DNA of 64,000 nt, taken from Spirochaetia bacterium (GTDB lineage Bacteria; Spirochaetota; Spirochaetia; Sphaerochaetales; Sphaerochaetaceae). How positions within the stretch are numbered: position 1 is the first letter of the stretch; every line of letters begins with the position of its first letter. Positions 51,724-60,018 of the stretch are shown here, one piece after another. Below the pieces are notes generated by a model. It made no database searches, was not told where the DNA came from, and was given only the letters and a program-made list of their open reading frames with translations. The DNA is taken from contig JAKVOU010000001.1 in the NCBI GenBank assembly GCA_022482625.1, positions 2,528,784 to 2,592,783 of the forward strand, written 5' to 3'. The position numbers were made by a program, and so were the translations under genes.

Positions 51724-52911
51724 ATGGACAATATGCAAGATGTAGTTATTGTAAGTGGTGTTCGGACCGCAGTGGGAAGTTTCGGTAAAAGCCTGAAGGA
51801 TATACCTGCTATCGACCTAGGTGCTATGGTAGTGAAAGAAGCTGCCAAAAGAGCAGGTCTCCCATTGGATAGTGTTGATGAACTAATTATTGGTCAGGTC
51901 GGAGAAGTTGCTGAGAATGGTTTTGTTGCAAGGGCCATAGGAATCAAAGCTGGACTTGCAAATGACTCTACTGCTTATTCTGTCAATCGTCAGTGTGCAT
52001 CAGGTATCCAATCCATTGCAGATGGAGCTATGGAAATTCAGTTGCACCATGCTGATATCGTTGTTGCTGGTGGCGCAGAAAATCTTTCTATGCTTCCATA
52101 TTACGTGAAGGATGCCCGTTGGGGCACAAAAATGGGGCATAAGGTTCTTGAAGATGGAGTCTTGGATATCCTGACTTGGCCTGTGACCAATTCACACAAT
52201 GGTATTACAGCCGAAAATATTGCAAGGAAATATCATGTCACCAGAGAAGAGCAGGATGCTTTTGCTCTTCGTAGCCATAATCGGGCCGAAACAGCAATCA
52301 AAGCAGGAAAGTTCAAGGATGAGATACTGCCGATTGAACTGAAGGATCGGAAAGGCAATGTAACGGTCTTTGATACTGATGAAGGTGTAAGATTCGGTCA
52401 GACAATTAAAAAGCTGCAAAGATTGAAGCCTTGTTTTCTTGAAGGGGGAACTGTTACTGCGGGTAATTCTTCAAGTCTCAATGATGCAGCAGCCGCAGTT
52501 GTAATGATGTCTCGTAAGAAAGCAATGGAACTTGGTTTAAAACCGTTGCTGAGAGTCGTTGATTGGGCAGTAGCAGGTATTGATCCTGATTATATGGGAT
52601 ATGCACCGAAGCTTTCCAGTGAAAAATTGTCCAAGAGAATTGGCAAGGATGTCCGTGATATTGATATGTTTGAAATCAATGAGGCTTTTGCAAGTCAATG
52701 TATTGCTGTTACGAGAGATCTTGGCCTTGATATGGATAAGGTCAATATCTATGGCGGTGGGCTTTCAATAGGGCATCCTTTGGGAGCGACAGGTACCGTA
52801 TTGACCGTAAAGGTGCTGTATGAGTTGATGAGAACCGATAAAAAAGATGCTATGATCAGCATGTGTATCGGCGGAGGGCAAGGGATGTCAATGTATTTTA
52901 CCAAGCCATAA
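51724..52911 (+). CDS. acetyl-CoA C-acetyltransferase (thiolase)
   Basis: This 395-residue thiolase follows by nine bases. The acylation Cys is in NRQCASGIQSIADGA near 90-104, and the second active-site residues are in NEAFASQ near 319-325 and in the C-terminal CIGGGQG near 383-389. The N-terminal VSGVRTAVGSFGKSL and GGGLSIGHPLGATG near 342-355 are characteristic. It cleaves acetoacetyl-CoA or a longer 3-oxoacyl-CoA with CoA. A good terminator follows, so it probably ends the main transcript. Confidence 0.95.
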   Translation: MDNMQDVVIVSGVRTAVGSFGKSLKDIPAIDLGAMVVKEAAKRAGLPLDSVDELIIGQVGEVAENGFVARAIGIKAGLANDSTAYSVNRQCASGIQSIADGAMEIQLHHADIVVAGGAENLSMLPYYVKDARWGTKMGHKVLEDGVLDILTWPVTNSHNGITAENIARKYHVTREEQDAFALRSHNRAETAIKAGKFKDEILPIELKDRKGNVTVFDTDEGVRFGQTIKKLQRLKPCFLEGGTVTAGNSSSLNDAAAAVVMMSRKKAMELGLKPLLRVVDWAVAGIDPDYMGYAPKLSSEKLSKRIGKDVRDIDMFEINEAFASQCIAVTRDLGLDMDKVNIYGGGLSIGHPLGATGTVLTVKVLYELMRTDKKDAMISMCIGGGQGMSMYFTKP

Positions 52912-52946
52912 TAACCATAATAAACCATTTGTTTTTTCCTTACTTC

Positions 52947-52985
52947 GGCGTGCTGGTTTTGCTGGTTGCAATCGGCACGCCTTGT
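52947..52985 (+). terminator. hairpin terminator after the thiolase
   Basis: GGCGTGC (52947-52953) pairs with GCACGCC (52975-52981) around a 21-base loop, followed by TTGTT. It separates the thiolase from the thioesterase gene. Confidence 0.6.
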
Positions 52986-53098
52986 TACATTAGTCGTGTT
53001 GCTTGACGTAGGTATTTTGAAACAGAATCTTATATGTTTTGCTGGTGTTTGATTGTTTTTTTATCATGTAGGACAGTATGATGACAAGGGGAGATAGC

Positions 53099-53488
53099 AT
53101 GAACATAGGCGAGTATATGAAGGCACTTAAAAAGCAAATGCAGGATTTCGGAATTACTTGCATTGAAACGGCAGACGGCAAAAGTGTGACATCCCTGGAG
53201 ATTGATGATGGCAAGACGAATATCTATGACATTTCTTTTGGCGGTGTGCTTTTTCATCTTTGTGATTTGACTGCTGGTTGGTTATATCTGGAAAATGAGG
53301 AGATTGGCGTAACAGTTTCAGGCAATATTGAATATATCAATCCTGCACCTGCAGGAACAACTGTATACTGCGAAGCAACGATGCTGAAAAAAGGAAGGAA
53401 ACTGTCATATATTGATACGAAAGTAACTGCTGAGGGAGGAAAGCTTGTGTCCAAGGCTTCTTTTGTCTTTGCCAAACTTAGCAGTTGA
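53099..53488 (+). CDS. hotdog-fold thioesterase, PaaI-like
   Basis: This protein of about 129 residues starts at the ATG at 53099, with AAGGGGAGA close upstream; the ATG seven codons earlier has a weaker site. The single hotdog domain has NIYDISFGGVLFHLCDLTAGWLYLE, where the GGVLFHLCD helix is the usual catalytic region (Asp near 62), and GNIEYINPAPAGTTVYCEA near 80-98. It would hydrolyse a short or aromatic acyl-CoA. It follows the thiolase after a terminator and may recycle CoA when the pathway stalls. The substrate is unknown. Confidence 0.85.
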   Translation: MNIGEYMKALKKQMQDFGITCIETADGKSVTSLEIDDGKTNIYDISFGGVLFHLCDLTAGWLYLENEEIGVTVSGNIEYINPAPAGTTVYCEATMLKKGRKLSYIDTKVTAEGGKLVSKASFVFAKLSS

Positions 53489-53595
53489 TATATGAAGGTA
53501 TCATCATAACTGTATCGGCTATGTCAGTTTTTGATGAGAAATATGCCAAGTTTGTTGGTTCATAGCTGCTTGTCAGCGGATTTCATGATATATGA

Positions 53596-54231
53596 TTATA
53601 AAAACAGTCTGGCAGTTTTTTGGGCAATTTCCGGATAACGGGAGAAGGCGAGTACCAATTGTATCGGATCCTCGGTACTTCCCTGATTGTTTGAAGCAAG
53701 TAAATCAATCAAGTCCCTGCTGAGATACTCCTTGGTCCTTGGTTGATCAATATTACCGGCATTGCACTGGAAGAGGACTCCCAGTTCCTTCAGTGATTTG
53801 AAAAGGTCATTGTTCCATGTCAGCCAAGGATACCTTTCCACATGTGCAATGATGACATTCCGTCTATTTTCAACTACATGCTCTATCTTTTGCAGCAAAT
53901 GTTCGGGTTCGTGCATGATAGGAAATTCCAAAAGATAATATTTGTCATCAATTGGAATACCCTGGATGTCTTTTTCTGCGTCTTTGACAAAGATTTCTGA
54001 TCCAAGATAGCAACTGATTCCGAAGTCTTCAGCAAGTGATTTGCAATATCCATAGACATTCAATATATTTGGCACATCTGTGTGCACATAAGGATTGAAC
54101 AGATGTGGCGTGAAGGTAATAGAGGAAATATGGCATCTAATATATGCAGAAAATATGCTCGGTAACTGTTCTTTTGTTACCGAACCACCTTCAATACCAG
54201 GCAGTAAATGTGTATGGATATCTCTGTACAT
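53596..54231 (-). CDS. PHP-type phosphatase, CpsB/CapC family
   Basis: This 211-residue PHP protein starts at 54231 with MYRDIHTHLLPGIEGGS (His6 and His8 as metal ligands). TFTPHLFNP near 41, YLGSEIFVKD near 96, and NVIIAHVERYPWLTWN near 142-157 with LFQCNAGNIDQP near 172 fit the bacterial protein-tyrosine phosphatase CpsB/YwqE family. These dephosphorylate BY-kinases controlling polysaccharide export. No kinase or capsule gene is in the window, and it stands next to insertion elements, so it may be an orphan. No RBS stands out. Confidence 0.8.
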   Translation of the reverse strand: MYRDIHTHLLPGIEGGSVTKEQLPSIFSAYIRCHISSITFTPHLFNPYVHTDVPNILNVYGYCKSLAEDFGISCYLGSEIFVKDAEKDIQGIPIDDKYYLLEFPIMHEPEHLLQKIEHVVENRRNVIIAHVERYPWLTWNNDLFKSLKELGVLFQCNAGNIDQPRTKEYLSRDLIDLLASNNQGSTEDPIQLVLAFSRYPEIAQKTARLFL

Positions 54232-54482
54232 ATTATTTATTATACTACATTCCTACTTCGTTGTACAAGAATTAGTCAATATAGCCATTTTAATAACGTA
54301 AATGAACGGATTGGTAACATGAATATACTTGTCTTTTAAGAAGAAATATGCTTTAGATTTGTATCTATAAGTCAACGCTCAATTATTTCATGTAGGCATT
54401 ATTGAGTGATACTACAATGCATTGACTAATCACTAAGGAGAATTAGAGTATATAATGAGTAACTTTACATATTATATTGATT

Positions 54483-55019
54483 GGGATTATTCGTGAATAT
54501 GTCAGTTTGTAAAGAAACAAGCCATATTAGGCATGTTTCCTGATCAGTTCTGCAGGCGGCTCCTTCACATTGACATCACGGTATTTCGGAGATTCCCTGC
54601 CGACGGTCGATAGTTCCTCCCTTATCTTCCGTTCCTTCGGCTGGTCCCTGTGCTGTAGCCCGTGACCTTTCCCGTACGGCTGGAAAAGTACCTGCCGCAG
54701 ACCCTGCAGCTGTATTTCTACCTCCGGCAGTCCCCTGCCGTATGACATGCTCCGAACCGCAGTACGGACAGATGACCGTCTTGGCCTTGCTTGGCAGGAT
54801 ACCGGATCCTGAAGCTTTCCTGTCCTTCTCCAGTACAGGTTTCTTGTCCATTTCCTTGTTCAGTTTATCGACGATCAATTGCAGCTCCGTGTCATTGAAC
54901 TGGTTCAGCCATCTGGCAACATTATGCAGCTTTTCAAAATCCTTGGATGTGATCATGGGAACACTCTATAGCTAGAACGTTATTGACACAACACAACAGA
55001 CATATTCACGAATAATCCC
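54483..55019 (-). mobile_element. 537-base element with 21-bp perfect inverted repeats
   Basis: GGGATTATTCGTGAATATGTC at 54483-54503 (quoted minus its last base in other fields) is repeated as its exact complement at 54999-55019. The repeats enclose a transposase remnant on the minus strand, so this looks like an internally deleted insertion sequence, of MITE-like size. No target duplication was obvious at the borders. The ends could still be mobilised by an intact relative. Confidence 0.75.
54527..54956 (-). pseudogene. frameshifted transposase N-terminus with zinc ribbon
   Basis: The frame opens at 54956 (MITSKDFEKLHNVARWLNQF), with acidic helices, and reaches CPYCGSEHVIRQGT, the first half of a zinc ribbon. 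The second half (YSCRVCGRYFSSRTGKVTGYS) continues in another frame just downstream, and a third frame carries the sequence to a stop at 54527. At least two frameshifts and no catalytic domain mean it is dead. The zinc ribbon and element architecture resemble IS1595-type transposases, but the family is uncertain. GC is higher than in the surrounding DNA. Confidence 0.65.
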
Positions 55020-55103
55020 CAAATATAACTTATATATTTTGGTCCTGATATATTACATACTACCAATCAAATATCTTGACTGCAAGTAATCAGTTCAGAT
55101 TTA

Positions 55104-55526
55104 TTATGATAACCAAACGGCAAACAGAGAAAAAAGACAACTTTTGAAGAAAATGATATATGGTGTCAATGCCGTCGTCAGCCTATCTATTTTGGCAGAG
55201 ACGTAACTAAAAATGACACCGATGAGGCATCTGAGAGGAAACCAGCCGTTATTTTCCAAGTAATTGCTAAGATTATACAGGAAGTGAACAACTGGCCGGA
55301 CTGTACGAATACAATCTTTGAGGTTGGCAAGTAATGGCAGGGACATTATGTGTTGGGGCATAAATCTGTGAAGATACTTATTGACTGAAGTTATCAGCAT
55401 GCTCCATACATAGAAAGACAGCTTTTCGATGACCCTATCATAGTGACGGTTCTTACCATTATCACTGTTAACATTATCTTTAGACTGTTCCAGAAATAAA
55501 TCAAGAAAAGTTTTGTACAGATACAA
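55104..55526 (-). CDS. hypothetical protein, doubtful
   Basis: This open frame of 140 codons lies between the two insertion elements. It is rich in Leu, Ile, Phe and Tyr, with possible membrane stretches near the C-terminus (RCLIGVIFSYVS, YIIFFKSCLFSLFAVW). It resembles no family I recognise and has no clear ribosome site. It may be the remnant of a gene damaged by insertions, or a chance frame. The flanking 55527-55808 holds only A/T-rich sequence. Confidence 0.25.
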   Translation of the reverse strand: MYLYKTFLDLFLEQSKDNVNSDNGKNRHYDRVIEKLSFYVWSMLITSVNKYLHRFMPQHIMSLPLLANLKDCIRTVRPVVHFLYNLSNYLENNGWFPLRCLIGVIFSYVSAKIDRLTTALTPYIIFFKSCLFSLFAVWLS

Positions 55527-55808
55527 AAAATAAGATAGTTATGTAAAAGATTCTCAGGATTGAAGAACTACTGAGAGAATATTTTGTACATGATGAAGAA
55601 TTCGATTTCTAATCTGGCAAGTTTTCTTTTTAATATCAGAAAGAAAATCTAGAAAATCTACCCATAGTGTAGACAAAATCATCTATGCAATATATATACG
55701 AACTATCAAAATAGATATTTTGCTTATTTTTTGGAAAGTTGCTTATGATATATCTGCACTGTCTTTACCCTTTGTAAAAATTACGGTGCCAATATGCTGT
55801 AGCTTGTT
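55527..55808. other. A/T-rich gap left of the insertion sequence
   Basis: No gene, repeat or terminator is seen here. The right end, next to the insertion sequence, should once have been joined to the tail of the GntR gene at 57745. Confidence 0.4.
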
Positions 55809-57744
55809 TTATAATCAGAGTTTTGCAATGCAGGTTTAGTACAAATCCCTTAAGCCTTCTTTTTGCCACCGGTTTTCGGCTTCTTCCTGGAACCGGGCCT
55901 TGAACCCTTGGGGATCTCCAGCCCGAACTCGTCGAAGATGTCCACCTGCTTCCCGACGAACTCCGAGACCTTCGGGGACCTGCCCCTGAGCTGGACAAGC
56001 CTGACAGACCGCATCTCGTCAAGTACGTCCCACGGAGTCGCGAACCGCTTCCTGAAACCATCGCTCGTGGAGAAATAGCGGGCATGGAGGTAACAGTTGA
56101 GGATGAGTGCGACGAACTGGAAGAAGACCCTTCCGTCGGTACTGGGCTCCGTCCAGGTCCGGAGCCTCCTTCCTCCCTGCCAGCCCTTCAGATACATGAA
56201 AGCCTTCTCCTGGGAATCCCGCATCCGGTATTTGGAAAGGACCCAGTCAGGCGGATACTCCCGTGCATCCATGTTCGTGCAGACGATCGCGAAGAACCCG
56301 CAGCGTTTCCTGCATCCCGCAATCTTCTCCTCGTCCCTCGAGCAAGAGACGACCGTCCCGTCACCATCGGTCTCGACGGCAAAGTGCCTGCGGAATTTCT
56401 TCAGGAGCCTCTCATCCGGCGCCCCGCCGCCCTTCAGGTGACCGAGGAGGCTCTCCTCCTCGTCAAGCAGCTCCACGGTGAGCGCTTTGTCCTCTGCGCC
56501 TCTGGCCTCGGGATCGAAGAAGAGACAGAGCCTCTGCGGAACCGATGTCCCATGGCCTTTCCCTTCGTTTTCCCTGTAGCAATAGGGGTACTCGTAATCC
56601 TTGGCATAGCAGTCGTGGTCCCTGAGGAACACCCCCCTGGCCGTGATGCTCCCGCTTTCGGAAAGGGCCTCTCCGATGCATTTCGTGATCTTTGCGTCAC
56701 CGGTCTTCGCCATGAATATGGCCCTGATCCCCTCCGGCACGAGGAGATCCAGGTTTTCCTTGCTGAGATACGCCCTGTCCAGGATGAGGCCGTAGTCACT
56801 GAATCCCGCACTCTTGAGTTCCTCCAGCAATAGCCTCAGCGTCCTGGAGTCGGGGATGTTTCCGGGAAGCTTCCGGTAATGGGCGGGAAGGCCGGTTGCC
56901 ATGTCGTACATGACAAGCAGCCCCACCTGCCTTGCGAGGTCGTGTTCCTTGTTCTTCCCCCATCGGGAATCCGCCAGGTCCCTTGCATGGCTGGATATGC
57001 TGGTGCTGTCTATCCCGAACCAGTCGGCAGCCCCGCCCTCGCGTGAGGTGCGAAGTGCCATGAACCGGTCGGCCTGCTCCTTGGTGACCGACTGCGACAG
57101 CCTCGTTATCCTGCTGGAGTCGATCCCTGCGGAAGGATACCACTGGGTTTTTGACGACGACTCGAGCCTGCTGCAGCTGCGTCCGTAGATAAGCCGGAAG
57201 TAGGCGATGGTGAGGATCTCGGCGGTACGCCCGCGACCGAAGACGGTCTCGAGATCCTCCTTCAGCCCGCAGCCGCGGGCAAGCAGGTCAAGCATGAAGC
57301 TGTCACCGTAGAGCAGGTACCGATCCTCACCCTCGTATGGGGAACCGTCGTCGGGAACCCCTGTACGGTCATACCGGCGGGACAGGTCCCATGCCTCGGG
57401 GAAGAGGAACCTTTCCTTCTCATCGGAAGAAAGAAGCCTGAAGCGGATGTTGGGGATGAAGAGGAAGGGTTCGTCAAGCTTGCCCCAGACGGTGATGTCG
57501 GGAACACGGACGCCCTTCCTGTTGATTTTGGGATCTGTGGTTATCGCATACCTATGGCCGTTTGAACGGAATGCCTTCATCCGGTACTTTGCGTTCGGAT
57601 CCTTCTTCCTGCCCATACCTAGCCTCCTTTATATGTTAATACAAATAAAGAAAAGATTCAAGGCACATAACTGCAATCAGACAAGGATATTACATGATTT
57701 TCAGCAATTCATACTAAACCTGTATTGCAAAACTCTGATTATAA
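55809..57744 (-). mobile_element. IS4/IS1634-type insertion sequence, complete
   Basis: Terminal inverted repeats of about 32 bases at 55809-55840 and 57713-57744 differ at only one position. They enclose one transposase gene on the minus strand, giving an element of 1936 bases. The element is markedly GC-rich inside, while the repeats and flanks are A/T-rich. No clear target duplication is visible. Its right repeat supplies the stop codon of the GntR gene. Confidence 0.88.
55850..57616 (-). CDS. IS1634-type DDE transposase
   Basis: This 588-residue transposase, preceded by AAAGGAGG, appears intact. The DDE core is Asp in WFGIDSTSISSHA near 202, the second Asp in GLILDRAYLSKENLDLL near 278-292 and the YREK motif in YRMRDSQEKAFMYLK near 475-489, which fits Y-x2-R-x3-E-x6-K exactly. 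The large insertion between the second and third catalytic residues is typical of the IS1634 group. Composition is GC-rich, as in the transposase at the left edge, but the two proteins are clearly different. The C-terminal Lys/Gly-rich tail is GSRKKPKTGGKKKA. Confidence 0.92.
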   Translation of the reverse strand: MGRKKDPNAKYRMKAFRSNGHRYAITTDPKINRKGVRVPDITVWGKLDEPFLFIPNIRFRLLSSDEKERFLFPEAWDLSRRYDRTGVPDDGSPYEGEDRYLLYGDSFMLDLLARGCGLKEDLETVFGRGRTAEILTIAYFRLIYGRSCSRLESSSKTQWYPSAGIDSSRITRLSQSVTKEQADRFMALRTSREGGAADWFGIDSTSISSHARDLADSRWGKNKEHDLARQVGLLVMYDMATGLPAHYRKLPGNIPDSRTLRLLLEELKSAGFSDYGLILDRAYLSKENLDLLVPEGIRAIFMAKTGDAKITKCIGEALSESGSITARGVFLRDHDCYAKDYEYPYCYRENEGKGHGTSVPQRLCLFFDPEARGAEDKALTVELLDEEESLLGHLKGGGAPDERLLKKFRRHFAVETDGDGTVVSCSRDEEKIAGCRKRCGFFAIVCTNMDAREYPPDWVLSKYRMRDSQEKAFMYLKGWQGGRRLRTWTEPSTDGRVFFQFVALILNCYLHARYFSTSDGFRKRFATPWDVLDEMRSVRLVQLRGRSPKVSEFVGKQVDIFDEFGLEIPKGSRPGSRKKPKTGGKKKA

Positions 57745-58446
57745 GTAAAAAAGCATATTTTTTGTACTGTAGTATTGCCGTGAGAAAAACAAAGGTATAT
57801 TGTCTGTTCCATATTGAAAATCAGTAAAGAGAAGTAGCTGTTCATTGTTTCCCAGTTTCAATATTTCCATCTGGTCTTTTGTGGGGGTTGCTATTTCAAG
57901 TAATCTTTTTGATTTGATAATATTAATATTGTGTTTGAGCAGTATTGAAAATAGAGAACCATTGAGATTTTCATTGACTAGAAAATCCAATGAGGGTGCA
58001 TAGACATTTATTTCAATTATCAGGGGATTGTTATCGATATATCGAAGCCGTTGGGTTTTGAGTACTTGTTGTTGTGAATCTATAGCGAAAAAGTCACATT
58101 CTTTCTGTGTCGGATGCAGAAATTCTTGGGATAAAAGTACTGTCTTTGGATTATGATGATTTTTTAAACAATTGTCAGTAAAACCTATGTTGTCATTTGC
58201 TTGGAGAATAGATTTCTTTTCAGCAACGAAAGTCCCTTTCCCTTGCTTTTTTATCAACAGACCATCTTCAACCAATTCCTGCATTGCTTTTCTGACAGTA
58301 ATTCTACTGATTTTTAAAGTTTCTATCAGTTCATTTTCAGTTGGTATCTTTTCTCCTTGCCGATATGTCCCTGATTTGATTTTGGACGAAATATAAAGGC
58401 TTACTTGCCTATATAACGGTGTTGCACTTGTCGGATCTATTTCCAT
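57739..58446 (-). CDS. GntR/HutC (UTRA) regulator, FrlR-like, 3' end altered by the insertion
   Basis: This 235-residue regulator has the N-terminal GntR winged helix TPLYRQVSLYISSKIKSGTYRQGEKIP then ISRITVRKAMQELVEDGLL near 52-70 with KQGKGTFVA. The UTRA domain follows, with LKTQRLRYIDNNPLIIEINVY and LLLFTDFQYGTDNIPLFFSRQYY near the end. The stop codon (57739-57741) lies in the terminal repeat of the insertion sequence, so the last residues after about MLFY are insertion-derived and a few native residues may be missing. It is divergent from an frl-like operon and fits the role of FrlR, whose effector in Bacillus is a phosphorylated fructosamine. Confidence 0.85.
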   Translation of the reverse strand: MEIDPTSATPLYRQVSLYISSKIKSGTYRQGEKIPTENELIETLKISRITVRKAMQELVEDGLLIKKQGKGTFVAEKKSILQANDNIGFTDNCLKNHHNPKTVLLSQEFLHPTQKECDFFAIDSQQQVLKTQRLRYIDNNPLIIEINVYAPSLDFLVNENLNGSLFSILLKHNINIIKSKRLLEIATPTKDQMEILKLGNNEQLLLFTDFQYGTDNIPLFFSRQYYSTKNMLFYL

Positions 58447-58471
58447 AATTTGACTTCTCCCAATTGTCTAA

Positions 58472-58646
58472 TACATTATATAATAAAATATAATAATTAA
58501 CCAGTGAAATGTTTATCAAAAGCTAAGTAAAGATATTTTTTGCATTAGTAAGCTAGTAATTTATTTTATTCCAAAGGATTAAAATGAAAAAACATGTTGA
58601 CATAATAAGATAATAGGCATTATTATATAATGTATTATTACATTAT
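58472..58646. promoter_or_regulatory. divergent promoter with TACATTATA-type operators
   Basis: On the plus strand TTGACA (58597-58602) and TATTAT (58621-58626) are 18 bases apart. Directly downstream is a dyad of arms ATAATGTA (58627-58634) and TACATTAT (58639-58646) with a four-base centre. A matching half-site TACATTATA occurs at 58472-58480, beside the GntR gene. GntR regulators bind short dyads of this kind, so one protein probably controls both directions. Confidence 0.65.
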
Positions 58647-58678
58647 ACCAGTTAAAGACTGTAATTCGGAGGAAAGGT

Positions 58679-59956
58679 ATGAAAAAAATGTTTGTAGGTA
58701 TGTTGCTGGCTTTGCTTATTCCTTGTAGTACCGTATTTGCTAATGGGTCAAGTGAGCAATCAAAAACAGCAGGTCCTGTTGTTTTGAAGTTCATTCACAA
58801 GTTTCCCGAACCCCAGCGGCTGAAGTGTTTCAATGAAATCGTTGCTGGTTTTGAAGAGGAAAATCCTGAAATCAAGATTGATATGACCGCGTATGGTGAT
58901 GAAGAAATAAAGGATAAGACAAGGGTATTGCTTGGAAGTGACCAGGCTCCAGATGTGTTCTTTACATGGAGCGGTCAGAGAGTACAACAGTATGTTGATT
59001 CCTCAGTTGCCTTGGATATAACCAAGTATCTTGATGCAGATCCTACATGGAAAGACAGCTTCAACCAATCGATGCTGAACTGTACAAAGAAAGAAGGGTC
59101 ATATTGGGGTGTACCTTTTGACTATTCCTCCAAGGAAATGATTTACAACAAGAAGATTTTTGCCAAGTATAATATCAGTATTCCGACTACATGGAAAGAA
59201 TTTCTTGCTGTCTGTCAGACACTTAAAGAAAACGATATCATTCCGATTGCAGTAGGTAACCAATATCCATGGGTTATCTGCCATTATCTGACTACTCTTA
59301 ATACCAAGCTTGTCCCTCAACAAGTTCTTCAGGACAACTATGCGTTGAAAGATTCTAATTTTACCGATGCTGGATATGTCCAAGCATATGACATGTTGCT
59401 TGATTTATACAACAAAGGGTACATGAACCACGATGTAAATTCCTGTACCTATGAAATGTCTGAATCTTTGGTTATCGAAGGAAAGGCTGCCATGTGTTAC
59501 GATGAAACCCAGATCCTATCTAAGTATGAAGAAGCGATGGGTGATGACTGGGGATATTTTGACTTTCCTGAAATTGAGGGTGCCAGAGGCGAGAAAGGTT
59601 ATATTACCGGAGGACCCGATGTGTTCATGATTAATAGTTCTACCAAATATCCGGAAGAAGCAGTGAAGTTTATCAAATACCTTACTAGCAAGAAAGTACA
59701 GGCAAAAATCTGTAAGGATATGGCATTCCTGCCAGTTGTAAAGGGTGCAGCAAATTCTGAGAACTCGTTGCCTGAGACTCTGGAAATTATCAAGAAAAAC
59801 AATGATGCTCCTGGTATTGCCGAATGGCTTGACTGCGTATTGAACCAGACTGTAGCCAATGAGTATCTGGTTGGATGTCAGGATGTATTTAACGGTGTAA
59901 GTCCTGAAAAGTTGATGGTAAATGTTTCTGAGGTAGCGAATCAAGAGAGTAACTAA
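58679..59956 (+). CDS. ABC sugar-binding protein (FrlO-like)
   Basis: This 425-residue family 1 extracellular solute-binding protein follows GGAGG. The signal peptide ends near VFANGSSEQ. The core has FKFIHKFPEPQ-like N-lobe sequence, VLLGSDQAPDVFFTWSG near 75-91, GVPFDYSSKEMIYNKKIFAKY near 140-160 and GPDVFMINSSTKYPEEAVKFI near 300-320, all typical. It is the first gene of a seven-gene operon in the order of the Bacillus frl genes (binding protein, two permeases, kinase, then deglycase), so an Amadori compound such as fructoselysine or another fructosamine is the probable ligand. Confidence 0.9.
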   Translation: MKKMFVGMLLALLIPCSTVFANGSSEQSKTAGPVVLKFIHKFPEPQRLKCFNEIVAGFEEENPEIKIDMTAYGDEEIKDKTRVLLGSDQAPDVFFTWSGQRVQQYVDSSVALDITKYLDADPTWKDSFNQSMLNCTKKEGSYWGVPFDYSSKEMIYNKKIFAKYNISIPTTWKEFLAVCQTLKENDIIPIAVGNQYPWVICHYLTTLNTKLVPQQVLQDNYALKDSNFTDAGYVQAYDMLLDLYNKGYMNHDVNSCTYEMSESLVIEGKAAMCYDETQILSKYEEAMGDDWGYFDFPEIEGARGEKGYITGGPDVFMINSSTKYPEEAVKFIKYLTSKKVQAKICKDMAFLPVVKGAANSENSLPETLEIIKKNNDAPGIAEWLDCVLNQTVANEYLVGCQDVFNGVSPEKLMVNVSEVANQESN

Positions 59957-59964
59957 GTTTTATA

Positions 59965-60005
59965 CATGTGTGTATCAGTATGTTACTGATACGCACATGC
60001 TTTTT
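59965..60005 (+). terminator. 16-bp hairpin with T-tract after the binding-protein gene
   Basis: Arms 59965-59980 and 59984-59999 pair over 16 positions with one G-U, around a three-base loop, and CTTTTTAA follows. This is a textbook intrinsic terminator inside the operon, before the permease genes. It probably works as a partial attenuator that leaves binding-protein mRNA in excess. Confidence 0.85.
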
Positions 60006-60018
60006 AATAGGAATATCG

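Noticed and set aside
56084-56833. 249-codon plus-strand frame
   Set aside because: It is antisense to the IS1634-type transposase; it arises from GC-rich codon use and has no recognisable domain.
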